From assembly GCA_009760855.2 (NCBI GenBank), contig WPIO01000058.1:1400001-1464000 (forward strand): 64,000 nucleotides of DNA, read 5' to 3'. How positions within the stretch are numbered: position 1 is the stretch's first letter; every line of letters begins with the position of its first letter. Of this stretch, positions 44,327 to 53,925 are shown in pieces. A program made the translations under genes and the position numbers. The notes beneath the pieces are model-generated. The model did not search any database, was not told where the DNA came from, and worked only from the letters and a program-made list of their open reading frames with translations. The DNA is from Cristatella mucedo. Taxonomy: Eukaryota > Bryozoa > Phylactolaemata > Cristatellidae.

Positions 44327-45402
44327 TTTCGACAGTGCTTTTTTTAATTCATCTCTTTGTTTTATCATTTCATTATATATTTCTTCTTGTGATTTACCTT
44401 GCGAAAACAGATTAGCTAGTAGCATTGCGCTCTCTGCTTCGTAATCACACGACTTTTTCCATCCAATCGTACTACTTTCTACGTTTTTTATATCTTCTTT
44501 TAACCCATCCGAATAGCTTACTCCGGAAACCTCCACTAACTGTTTACCTGTTTTTAAATAGTCTAATCTGTTTTTAACCTCACTATTCTGCACTTTGTCA
44601 CTCAAATCAATATCAATGTTTCTATCAAGTAATTCTATCATATTTTTTATGTCTGTAATTGCATTCTTTAGTCTTTCACTTTGTTAACTCAAAGCATTCA
44701 TTCTCTCCTCATGTGTATCCATTTTCGGCGCTTTAGCAGTATACATTGTTGAGTCAATAATCTTCTTAATCAATCCTGCTACAGTTACAGCTATTGAAAC
44801 TCCTAAGCCAACTGCTCGAATGATAGAAGCTATACTTGCTATGATTGCTGGAATTGCAGGCAAAGTTCCTCCTGATCTTACTTCACGAAATTTTTAGTCC
44901 AAGCCTTTGTATCTAATTGTGAAGCATCCCATGATATTTCCTCTCCGAATGTCTCTGAAATAAATCTACTAGGATCTAAGTACCAATCAGATTTAGCTTT
45001 TTCGGCTTCTAGAAAAATCTCGTTTATGTAATAGCCAACCTCTAAGGATGCTACCATTTTTGACAGTCCTTCTTTTTTATCTGCAATTGTTTTCCAAAAG
45101 ACATTGCCATATTTTATTGAAGCAATATTATCTGCAATATCTTTTATAAATAATCCTAAATCTAAAATTCCTGTTATTCCTGATAGAAATCCTCCAAGTG
45201 CTTTTGTAGCAGTTCCTATAACTTTGAATGATTGTAAAACTTTTGGAACAATTGCTGCAATCCTATTTGAGGCTCTCAGACTTAGCTTCAATGCAATCTT
45301 TGGAGCTACTTTTATTATTGATTTTGAACCTAGATTAGTTGCTGTTGTTGTTCCTGATAATACTTCTTTTGTTGTATCTAAGCCAGATTTTATTTTTTCC
45401 AT
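44285..45402 (-). pseudogene. Hydrophobic/coiled-coil membrane-active-type protein, broken
   Basis: Segment 1 (45,402-44,878): many Ala/Gly/Ile-rich helices, e.g. LGGFLSGITGILDLGLFIKD, then NEIFLEAEKAKSDWYLDP. A frame change at an A run near 44,887 leads to GGTLPAIPAIIASIASIIRA and VGLGVSIAVTVAGLIKKII, a strong hydrophobic stretch. TAA at 44,684-44,686 interrupts; the frame goes on to MIELLDRNIDIDLSDKV and EEIYNEMIKQRDELKKALSK, a coiled coil, ending 44,285. About 370 codons in all. Hydrophobic core plus coiled coil would fit a virion membrane or membrane-disrupting protein; no family recognised. Confidence 0.5.
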
Positions 45403-45412
45403 ATATATAAGA
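45403..45412. promoter_or_regulatory. 10-bp divergent promoter
   Basis: atatataaga between cat (45,400-45,402) and ATG 45,413. The overlapping TA run serves both directions. Confidence 0.55.
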
Positions 45413-46270
45413 ATGGATAATATTAGTAAGATTAATGGTAAATTTTTTAGCGACCTTGATGCTAATAGAAATGGTATTACAAACCTTGGTTTTCCAGTAA
45501 ATGATGGAGATGCAATACGATTAGATTCTGCTATAAATTCAGACTTTTTTGATACTGTAGCAACTAATGTTTCAGGAGAAATAGCTTCTGTTTCTAATTT
45601 ATCTGACTTACTTCCAAGGAATAGTGCAAAAATGTTATCCCAGTTGGATTTTAAAAATATAACCGGTATATCTGGAAGATCTGCTGATGGAACAGTCTAT
45701 CAAGATTCTAGGCCTTATAAAGTAGTAAACTATGGATTACTAAAAAGTATGACTCAAGTTTTTAATGGAAACTCTAATAGTACTCTTGATCTAGGATCAA
45801 ACAGAATTACATCTTTAAAAAATTCAGATGTTGTAAGAAAGCAATCTGTTGATTCTTATAAATGCTCTACTTTGTATTTAGGACTTACTGGTTTTACAAA
45901 TGATTCAATTATTGTTCCATTAAAAATATTTAATATTGATGTAAATGGAACAGCAACAGAAAGTTCTGCATTAAAAACAATTCCTGCAGATATTCCAGTT
46001 TTTAATCAGAAAGGTCAAGTTGTAGGCTATGCAACACCTTATAAAACTTTTGTTGCTGGTCCAGTAGAAAACTTTCAAACAATATCCAATAGTCTATGGT
46101 GTTCTAGTACAACTGGAACGTTTTTAGAGTTAACTAGTGACAACACTTATGGTGTATCTGGTACTCTTATTTTAGTTGTTTATATTGATGGAACCTGCAC
46201 ATATATGATAGATAATTTAAGAGTTGCAAGTAATATTACATATATTGATTTTATTATTACTTTTGTATAG
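45413..46270 (+). CDS. Fibre-like protein 2
   Basis: 285 residues, uninterrupted, from ATG 45,413 after atatataaga. The N-terminus NISKINGKFFSDLDANRNGI then TNLGFPVNDGDAIRL is the same anchor motif as fibre 1 (SRINGYILSDLDANGNRV). Middle: SNSTLDLGSNRITSLKN and related repeats. C-terminal half is beta-rich with ALKTIPADIPVFNQKGQVVG and ends YIDFIITFV, a likely trimeric head. TAG is followed after one base by the next gene's ATG (TAG-A-ATG). Role inferred: host-receptor attachment at vertices. Confidence 0.7.
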   Translation: MDNISKINGKFFSDLDANRNGITNLGFPVNDGDAIRLDSAINSDFFDTVATNVSGEIASVSNLSDLLPRNSAKMLSQLDFKNITGISGRSADGTVYQDSRPYKVVNYGLLKSMTQVFNGNSNSTLDLGSNRITSLKNSDVVRKQSVDSYKCSTLYLGLTGFTNDSIIVPLKIFNIDVNGTATESSALKTIPADIPVFNQKGQVVGYATPYKTFVAGPVENFQTISNSLWCSSTTGTFLELTSDNTYGVSGTLILVVYIDGTCTYMIDNLRVASNITYIDFIITFV

Positions 46271-46271
46271 A

Positions 46272-47146
46272 ATGTCGCTGGGATATCGTAGAAAAGGTAC
46301 TAGTCAAAAAAATTACATTCGTAAGACTGGAGATATTATGAATGGGTCTTTAAATATGAATCAAAATCTAATAAAAAATCTTGGAGACCCTGATGAATCT
46401 ACAGATGCTGTAAACAGAAAGTATATAGATACAAACTTTGTCAAAAAAGTATCTAGAGGTACGACTGCTGATGGAGATCTTGATATGAATAATCATAGAG
46501 TGATAGATCTTGATAATCCTATTAATCCAATTGATGTTGCTACAAAAGATTATGCAGATACGAAAATATCAAAAGATGGTGGATATGTTAGTGGTGATTT
46601 AATTGTAGAAGGAAAATTAAATATTGCTAATGCAGCAACGCCATCTTATGCAACCAACGTCGCAACTGTTGCATATATAATTGCTAATTTTGTAAAATAT
46701 AATGATGCAAGAATGAATGGTCCTTTGATTGTGAATAATAATTCAATTATTATAGAAATGATCCTGTAAATCCGAATGATGGAGTAAATCTTGGCTATCT
46801 ACGAAAAATAACTGGAAATGTTACAGCACTAAATTTTAAAGGAACAATGGACGGCTCGCTAACTACCCAAATATATGGTAGAACAGTCAATGGTAGATGG
46901 ATTACTGACATTAACAACATTGTAATTCAAAGAGGTTTATTTGTTATTGGAGTGGCGTATGAAGTTTCTGGAATAACAAAAGTACTTATGCCTCCGCCAT
47001 CAACATTAACAGTGCAGGTTAATCAATTGTATGATAGCTATATGCTAGATGCTAGTAAAAAAATAGTTGCTAGTTATACTTTTATATCTGGATCAAGTTT
47101 GTTAGATAAAGAAATAAATGTTACTGTTTGTATAGCAATAGCATAA
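46272..47146 (+). pseudogene. Fibre-like protein 3, frame broken
   Basis: First part (to about 46,757) holds three phage-type repeat units: KTGDIMNGSLNMNQNLIKNL, DGDLDMNNHRVIDLDNPINP with DVATKDYADTK, and NDARMNGPLIVNNNSI. A frame change near 46,757 separates it from a second part containing NPNDGVNLGYLRK and a beta-rich head (MDGSLTTQIYGRTVNGRWIT ... DKEINVTVCIAIA). Its stop overlaps the ATG of the next gene (TAATG). The repeats match the shaft-building motif of phage fibres. Confidence 0.68.
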
Positions 47147-47640
47147 TGTTAAATAGAAAAGATTTACAAATGATTGGAACATTGGATATGTCTAAAAATA
47201 GAATAGTAAATCTTGGAAGTAATGTAGATCCATTAGAAGCTGGTGGAAAATCATTTTCCGATAACAACTATGTAAGAAAAGATTCAGATCAAGTAATAAG
47301 AGGAAATAGATCTGCAAACTCAAAAAAATATGTTAATGTACTAGCTCCGATAAAAGATAATGATATTGCAACAAAAGAGTACGTTGATACTAAAGCAGAT
47401 TTTACAGTAAATGATGATTTAACAGTTAATGAACTAATAGTTGTAGGTAGAATAAATAATGGTAAATCAATAACTGATGCTAATAGAACATATCTAGCAA
47501 ATGGAAATTTCTCTGGATTTTCCCAAGGCCTTCCAAACATTATTACAAGTTCTTTGAGTTTCACTAAGATAGAAAATCTGGCAGGTTTTAATAGTAATCT
47601 ATTTGCCAATAGAGACCATTACTTAGACCATATTAGCTAG
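47146..47640 (+). CDS. Fibre-like protein 4
   Basis: 164 residues from the ATG that overlaps the previous stop (TAATG). Contains MIGTLDMSKNRIVNLGSNVD with the adjoining DPLEAGGKSFSDNNYV, and VLAPIKDNDIATKEYVDTKA, i.e. two fibre repeats, then ELIVVGRINNGKSITDANRT. Ends TAG and one base later comes the next ATG. Shorter than the other fibres and lacking an obvious head, which the adjacent gene could supply. Confidence 0.6.
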   Translation: MLNRKDLQMIGTLDMSKNRIVNLGSNVDPLEAGGKSFSDNNYVRKDSDQVIRGNRSANSKKYVNVLAPIKDNDIATKEYVDTKADFTVNDDLTVNELIVVGRINNGKSITDANRTYLANGNFSGFSQGLPNIITSSLSFTKIENLAGFNSNLFANRDHYLDHIS

Positions 47641-47641
47641 A

Positions 47642-48076
47642 ATGGTTGATATAAGAACAATACCAATATATTATTCAAAATTAAAATTGAGAATAAAAGA
47701 TATTTATGATATGGATACTGAAAGTCCTTTTATGTCTTTAAGTATTTTTGGAGAAAAATATTCACTCTTAAGTGTTACAGATAAACAAATAACTGAAAAA
47801 TCGATTATATTAAAGAATGTGAATCTGACTAGAGTGAAATATTTTGATGTTAAATTGGAATTAAATTTAAATATCAGTAGTGTAGGAAGATTTATAGTTA
47901 GAGATTATTATCACAAAATCTACTCGCCAAAATTCTTTGTTTCTAATTTTCTTAATATCACTTATTACGGAGTTGAAAATAATTATATATTATTATCAAG
48001 TGACTATATAACACAATCAGATGTTAATCCTAGTAATATTTTCATGACTATAAATTTTTTCTGTTTTAAATTTTAA
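47642..48076 (+). CDS. Unknown beta-rich protein, last gene of the fibre cluster
   Basis: 144 residues, uninterrupted. Alternating polar/hydrophobic strands (MSLSIFGEKYSLLSVTDK, YFDVKLELNLNISSVGRFIV, FLNITYYGVENNYILLSSDY). It directly follows fibre 4 (one-base gap), so it could be a head domain encoded separately, or the result of a split fibre gene. No sequence family recognised. Confidence 0.5.
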   Translation: MVDIRTIPIYYSKLKLRIKDIYDMDTESPFMSLSIFGEKYSLLSVTDKQITEKSIILKNVNLTRVKYFDVKLELNLNISSVGRFIVRDYYHKIYSPKFFVSNFLNITYYGVENNYILLSSDYITQSDVNPSNIFMTINFFCFKF

Positions 48077-48080
48077 TAAT

Positions 48081-48152
48081 ATGATAATTCCAAGTGCTTC
48101 AGATATTATTGAAATTACTTTAGCTGATGCTGTTATAAGCCAATATAGTTAA
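48081..48152 (+). CDS. Possible 23-residue peptide
   Basis: ATG shortly after ttttaataat; reads IPSASDIIEITLADAVISQ and stops at 48,152, abutting the convergent gene. Could be the stub of a further fibre unit. Weak. Confidence 0.2.
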   Translation: MIIPSASDIIEITLADAVISQYS

Positions 48153-48516
48153 ACTTTCCAATCTATGCTTTCTTTAATAAGCTCTGTTGGTATACTACAT
48201 TCTTTTCCTGTTAGTTGTTTTGTTAACTCTATTTTTTAGAGTATGCTTCTGATTTTAGACTATTTATTTTATCTATTTTCAAATCTTTAAGAAACTCTGA
48301 AAAGATTGATCCATCTCTAAATTTTGTAAATATATATGCAATTTCTTTTTCTGAATGATTTTCTCTTAAAGCTTTGTATTCTAAAACTAAGTTTAATGCT
48401 TCTAATAGTGTACTCCTAATATCTTCAATTCTTCCCGTTGGATATGAGCAAATTTTTATAGTCTGTTGCCCTTGTGCAACTGTTAGACAATCTTTACTTC
48501 TAGTTTCTACATTCAT
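48149..48516 (-). pseudogene. Small helical protein, frame broken near its end
   Basis: Starts after atttatatagaa. 95 codons open (TIKICSYPTGRIEDIRSTLL, EALNLVLEYKALRENHSEKE, FRDGSIFSEFLKDLKIDK) until an A run near 48,240, beyond which another frame remains open to 48,149 (KECSIPTELIKESIDWKV). Mostly helical; not recognised. First of a run of short minus-strand genes between fibre cluster and polymerase. Confidence 0.45.
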
Positions 48517-48535
48517 TTCTATATAAATAAATTAT

Positions 48536-49058
48536 TTACAGTGTATCAGAAACTGGGACATTCGGATCTGTGACAACCTCTGGAGCAACTGGAGCGGCTA
48601 GAGCAGCAATTGTTGCTTTTTGTCTAGCACTAGTTCCATCAGAGATATCAGGTAGAATTGCATAACATTCATCCTTAAAAATTCCAGAGATACCTGGTTT
48701 CATTCCTGCAACGCTTGAGAAAACTGTTGAAAGTGTTGGTAACTGGCTAGCAATCCATGTTGTATAACTAGAGATTTCTCCAGGTGTATCAAGAAGAGTA
48801 TCAACTTAAAGTTCTAACTGTCGCTTCAAGGTCACTTGTTATACTTGCCATTCCAGAATCGATTACTTTTTGTGCTTCAATGTCACACTCATCAATATAA
48901 AACTTTTTAACAGATGTATCTGTCATAATTGAGATATCTGAGTCGAGTGTCTGTTGATCATAAGCAGTCATTCTAGACTTTACAAGGTAGTCAACATATG
49001 CTTTCAGCAGAGTTGCAGATGTGGTGAGACTGGCATCAGTTACTTCAGTTGTCGACAT
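48536..49058 (-). pseudogene. Small Ala/Thr-rich protein sharing VDYLVKSR, broken
   Basis: Starts after taatagtatagga. The first frame (to 48,801) has LLKAYVDYLVKSRMTAYDQQ, matching the protein at 39,780-40,049, and FYIDECDIEAQKVIDSGMAS. A frame change near 48,805 leads to ISSYTTWIASQLPTLSTVFS, ILPDISDGTSARQKATIAAL and a Pro/Val-rich end at 48,536. Function unknown. Confidence 0.45.
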
Positions 49059-49091
49059 TTCCTATACTATTATAAAAAAAATACAAAAAAT

Positions 49092-49262
49092 CTAATTCTT
49101 TATTAACTCTCTTGCTTTAATTTTAAGTTCCTCATATTTATCTTCATGGGTACAAATTTCAAATATAATTTTAATAAGTTCATCAGTTAATTTTAATTTT
49201 CTACCTTGACTAATATCTTGAATTGTACTCCTAATTTGATAATTTGTTATTTCTGGATCCAT
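49092..49262 (-). CDS. Small protein of 56 residues
   Basis: I place the start at ATG 49,262 (MDPEITNYQI), which is preceded by catagtatat, rather than at the upstream in-frame ATG 49,283. Two predicted helices (LTDELIKIIFEICTHEDKYE, ELKIKARELIKN). Not recognised. Confidence 0.45.
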   Translation of the reverse strand: MDPEITNYQIRSTIQDISQGRKLKLTDELIKIIFEICTHEDKYEELKIKARELIKN

Positions 49263-49283
49263 ATATACTATGAAGAAAAACAT

Positions 49284-49553
49284 TTAATTCATTTGTACGC
49301 CCTGTTCAGTTTTTGGAGTTTTTGATTTCTTTTCTACTAGTATTTCATTTATTTTGCTTCTACATTCCATTAGTTTATCACAAGTATCGCAAATCTCAAC
49401 TAGAATACTATTATACGAGCTATCCAAGTCTGGAATAAGTTTATCAAGTGAATGCTTGACAATTCTTTGATCTACTCTCTTTAACTTTTGTAGACAAATT
49501 TTAAGAGCCATATCTCTTGATTGCTCGCAACTCAGAATTCTAGAAACATCCAT
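49284..49553 (-). CDS. Small helical protein of 89 residues
   Basis: Starts after tttatataga, a clean example of the start-adjacent motif. Helical with paired Cys (VEICDTCDKLMECRSKINEI) and a polar tail (KKSKTPKTEQGVQMN). Uninterrupted. Not recognised. Confidence 0.5.
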   Translation of the reverse strand: MDVSRILSCEQSRDMALKICLQKLKRVDQRIVKHSLDKLIPDLDSSYNSILVEICDTCDKLMECRSKINEILVEKKSKTPKTEQGVQMN

Positions 49554-49574
49554 TCTATATAAATATAATTTGTT

Positions 49575-49739
49575 TTATAGTTCATCTTCTTCATTTACGT
49601 AATTGTAATCATATTCATCACTTTCATTACTTTCATATTCATCACTTTCGTATTCACTTTCGTATTCTGATTCTTCTGGATTGTAATCAGGATCGTCGCT
49701 GTCGGACTCTTCGTATTCAGATTCATATTCATTTGCCAT
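49575..49739 (-). CDS. Extremely acidic 54-residue protein
   Basis: ATG 49,739 after cattattatagaa. Nearly all residues are Glu, Asp, Ser, Tyr or Asn (for example ESEYEESDSDDPDYN and SEYESEYESDEYESNESDEY), with a single Pro-containing hinge region. No Lys or Arg. Such acidic tails mimic DNA or bind basic proteins such as histones; that is inference from composition only. Translationally independent of its neighbours and intact. Confidence 0.55.
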   Translation of the reverse strand: MANEYESEYEESDSDDPDYNPEESEYESEYESDEYESNESDEYDYNYVNEEDEL

Positions 49740-49763
49740 TTCTATAATAATGAATTTTATTTA

Positions 49764-49931
49764 TTAATATAAATTTATTCCTGCCATCTCAAAAATTAAC
49801 TCTTCTTCTGCTCTGTCATATTCCATTTTTATTTGTAATTCAAACATTTCTTTTGTTGTTTCTCGAATATCAAGTTTGACTTTTATTTTTGATTAAGATT
49901 CAATTATATTTTCACTCTTTCGTTTTGGCAT
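49764..49931 (-). pseudogene. Small charged protein with in-frame stop
   Basis: ATG 49,931 (MPKRKSENIIES) meets TAA at 49,893-49,895, but the same frame is open to 49,764 (KVKLDIRETTKEMFELQIKM). It overlaps the polymerase C-terminus by 20 bp. Helical, 55 codons. Not recognised. Confidence 0.4.
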
Positions 49932-52900
49932 CTATATTAGTAGCACCGATATTGCAAGTGTTACATCGTTCTGGATTTAGATTATTACTCAATGCATCGG
50001 CAATTCTATAGTGTCCATAAGCGTAACGGCAGATTCCACAGTCCAACCAGTATCGTTCTGAATCGAAAGCTGATAGTGCTACTTTATTTTGTTAAATCGT
50101 ATACATTATATGCTTTTCACTTCTAATCAATGATTGTTCGCATTTATTTTCTACCTTTTCATCTAAACAGTTTTTAAAGTCTTCATGTTTCAAGTATTTA
50201 TCAACAACATTTTTGTTAACACCTTTAGCTTTTTTAGATTGTCCTATTTGTTCTTTCTCCTTATCGAGCATTTCATTCATCTCACAAATTGTTTTAACTA
50301 TTCCTAATAATTTTCCTTTATCATCAAATACTTCTTTATCAGTGTAAATAGTATAAGAGTAAAGTTTTGGTCTTAGAAAAACACATTCATCTAATATTGC
50401 TGCTTTACCTTATCAGTTATCTCATCTTTAAATTTGCCAACAATTTTACTGTTTCCTTTTATAATACTTTTTGCTTTCTCATCATTCCAAAAAGGATAAT
50501 CATCTGGAAAAGTATTTAGATCTAATGATCCTGGGTAATCTATAAATTCATTATAAACATCGTTAGTAAATATCTCCATGACGAGTGAATCAGTATCAGT
50601 ATACATCAAGTTTATTTTTGACCCGTATCTTTTTTTCATTGATAGATAATAGAATTTCTGCATCAATACTTTAGATAAATCAAGTATGCAAAATCCAACA
50701 TAAATAGGTTTGTGTAAAGTTACAGATTCCTTACTACTTTCTATGCAGATAATGTTATTAGTTAATATCTTTCTATCTACAAATCTTGGACTTCTATAGA
50801 TTTTATTCATCTTAGCCAACTCTTCATCTACATTTTCATTAAGTAACTCAACATTCTTTCGATCTCGAACATTCTCCATTGTCTTACCAAAGAATGAATT
50901 ATTTAATAACTTGAAGAAATCCTTTTCAAAATCATTAGCTGCTTTACCTCTAAGTTTTGTGTTGTTATCAATGTATGATTCTAGCCAATTGGACTGATCA
51001 AACTCTAACACTCTGTGAATATGTGTCAACTCATATCCTAATTCAATACAATTCTTAAGATTAAGATAATGAATAATATACTTTTGTTTTGGTTCCAGAT
51101 CCAATATCAGTTTTTCAACTGGATCGTTTCCTCTATAGAAAGAGTTTTGATACTCTGAGTGTTTATTCTTCTTTATCTGTTTGTTTTCAGGAAGTAAAGG
51201 ATAGTCAGAAAATAAGTCATGTTTATCTTTTGGACAATGTATATCAACTTCAAGAACATAATCTTTATTTGATGAAGGCTTAAATTTTTTAACTGTATCA
51301 TTTTTATTTTTATTCCACGACTTTATTTTTTGATTTGATAAGAAATTAAAACCTCCAGTTGGTAGAGATTGTTTCATAGCCCAGCCATAAAGATTTGTCG
51401 CATCAAAATATAATAAGTATGATTTCAACTTATCTGGATTGAAATTGCTACATCTACTATTATTTGCTTTAGCTTTACGTTTTGATACTTGTGTCATCCC
51501 TCCACGAATTCCTTTTTCAACTTATAGATACATATCTGGATCAGTTAGTAATTCAAGAACGATTCCTGTATATTTTAATCCTGCTGTCCAAGTTAATTGT
51601 GGAGTTGTTATAAACTTTGCAGGATCTATCTGATAATGTGTAATTATTAGATCGCGAAATCTCTCAAAAACATCTGCTAGTGCTAGAACATCAATCGTTA
51701 AATATAAATCGTGGTATTCTCTTAATGTTTTTATTTCAAAAGCATTCCAAACTTTCTTTGCATGAGTATAATCTTCTTCTGAAATATGTCCACTAATGCT
51801 TGAATAAAACTTCTCAATTGGTGGTAACCTTGTCTCATCAAATCTAGCAAAAGAATCCATGTACTCATATGGATAAATACCTTTTTTCGTTAGTAGTGAC
51901 ATCTTTGCATCATCAATTTATTTAAAGTGTTGCCTCATTATATCAAATTTATCATTTGCTTTAGACACATTTTTTACCAATTTATGAAGTGGATTTTGTA
52001 ATAATTGATATGAATCTCTAAAACAAAGATTTCCAAAACTTATTTTTAAAAACTTCTCTTTGTTATTGGCAATTACTTGTTTTTTATCTTTATCGCAATT
52101 AAGCGCACTAACGATCAGATGTGAATCGTAACCTCTTTGATTATGAATATAAACAGGAAGTTTAAAGTTTTTTGGGAAAATTCTTAGCTTTTTATTGCAT
52201 ACATCATGTGCCGCACCTCTATATTTTCCAGTAAGATGGCAGTGATCAAGGAATTTTTGATCTTCAGTAAAGCAGTTTCCACAAATCCAACAAACAGATG
52301 CATTATTGTAATTTTCCTTTTCTTCTTCTGGCATATTTTCTCGATCAAAAACTTAATTTTTTTCAAGTACTACTTTTAGGTTCTCTATCTGTATTTCACA
52401 ATCTTTCTTTAAAGACAAAATAAAATCCTTAACAAAGTCAGCGCCAAAAGTTTGCTTATATTTTGTTACAATCTTTTCTTCATGATTTACAATTACATAG
52501 CCAGCAGAACAAGGCTTATGTTAATTTACAGATCCTTTTACTGATTCTTCTGGTTTATTAATTGTTCCTAGTAAACATTCAAAGTCTGCGTGTGCTGTTA
52601 ATGGTGATTTAATCATTTTGTCAAAATCTCTGCACTCTCTTTTCTTATATTAGCTGCTGGCATTTTTATTTTTGAGGTTCCACAATGCTCTGAATTGCAA
52701 TCTGCAACATGTTTGTCCAACTTTTCTTGTTCATAAAATCTTGAGAGACATCTTTTACAAAATAATCTTGTTCTACCACTATCTTTATCTGTTATACAAA
52801 GTGCATTAAAATTTGTTACTAGTACATAGTGAGATCTTCCTCTATAAGAATAAAGAAGCAAATCTATATGTTTTTCACCTTCCTCTGAACAAACAATTAA

Positions 52901-53925
52901 TGGATAAACTGAGTTGTTATACTCATAAACATTTATTGAAACATTGAATAGTTTTGCAAGTTTTGAAATATCTTCTGCTCTAATTGGTACGCTGCCATTG
53001 ACCATAAACTGATTTCTTGGATCTTTATCATCTATAGGAAAGAATAAATGTTTTATAAGAGGTAGTATATCGGAATATTTCTCAAGCATTATTTGTCTTA
53101 AATCATGAATTGCTTCTGGATGATTCTCTCTCGGATGTAATGCTCTCAGAATACACCACAATGCACAAAAGTTGCATCTGTATTTTTTATATTTATAACA
53201 CATCTTTTATTCCTTAACTTGATTGGTAATTCGCAATACGAGCCTCCAATTTGTGGAACAAAGACTGTAAACTTTGCAAATGCATTAGATATGCCAACAT
53301 TTCTACAAGAAGAACCGCCTTCATTCCATTCATCTACAGTTTTATTAATCTTTGAAAAATGTTCATCAATTATTGAATTAAAATGAGAAACTCTACTTAG
53401 TGCTATTGGGGAGAGACCATTAATTGGAGCATAGATAATATCTTTCTTAGCATTTTCTATTTTTAATTGCAGAAGAAGACTCATTTTTACATTGCCATAT
53501 TGGCTAGAGATATCTATCATAACATTTATTAGTCCTGGAGATACTTTTTTCTTAAACACTTCTAAATCTGCATCTTCAACCTCAAACCCATCATACTCAT
53601 AATCTATTAAACTACCACTAGTACTCTTTCTACCTAAAAACCGTCCACTAGTATCAATCTTACAAAGACGTTTTGCTTCTTTATAGACACAATTTTTACT
53701 TTCTGATTTTTTTGGTTACATTATTTTATTAGAAGAAAGACGTTCAATCAATTCTTTTATATCAACTGCAGAAACTGGATAATGAAAGATTCTAGTTGAC
53801 TTGCCATACTTCTTAGTAAAAGAAGGTTTAACATTAAAACGCTACTCATAAGAAAATACTAATCTTTTTGCATGGTCATTGAATGATTCTCCCTCACGCC
53901 ATGAAAATGAATTTATTTCAGACAT
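49912..53925 (-). pseudogene. Protein-primed DNA polymerase B, heavily interrupted
   Basis: Replicates the element. Segments in order: N-terminal MSEINSFSWREGES from the TIR; CVINIKNTD and LWCILRALHPRENHPEA; exonuclease/linker start IKSPLTAHADFECLLGTI; a zinc/HNH-like CWICGNCFTEDQKFLDHCHL and GKYRGAAHDVCNKK; VYIHNQRGYDSHLIVSAL; GIYPYEYMDSFARF; YLTIDVLALADVFERFRDLI; motif A LLYFDATNLYGWAMKQSLPT; motif B FKLLNNSFFGKTMENVRDRK; motif C INLMYTDTDSLVMEIF; and near 50,020 a Cys-rich C-terminus. In-frame stops: 53,842 (TAG), then TAA at 53,716, 52,521, 52,353, 51,918, 51,522 and 50,092. Frame changes near 53,170, 52,615 and 50,400. About 1,340 codons, normal for Polintons. Polymerase and exonuclease residues look conserved despite the breaks. 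Confidence 0.92.

Noticed and set aside
45104-45412. Upstream in-frame extension of fibre 2
   Set aside because: It is antisense to the hydrophobic/coiled-coil gene; ATG 45,413 has the start-adjacent motif and gives the anchor sequence shared with fibre 1.
31669-53925. TAA/TAG read as glutamine (reassigned stop codons) in the element
   Set aside because: The 15:3 TAA:TAG excess looked like a ciliate-type code, but TAA and TAG also sit at clear gene ends, directly before the next promoter or ATG (35,049, 36,671, 38,046, 46,268-46,270, 47,144-47,146, 47,638-47,640). One internal stop is TGA and frame breaks are common, so decay explains more.
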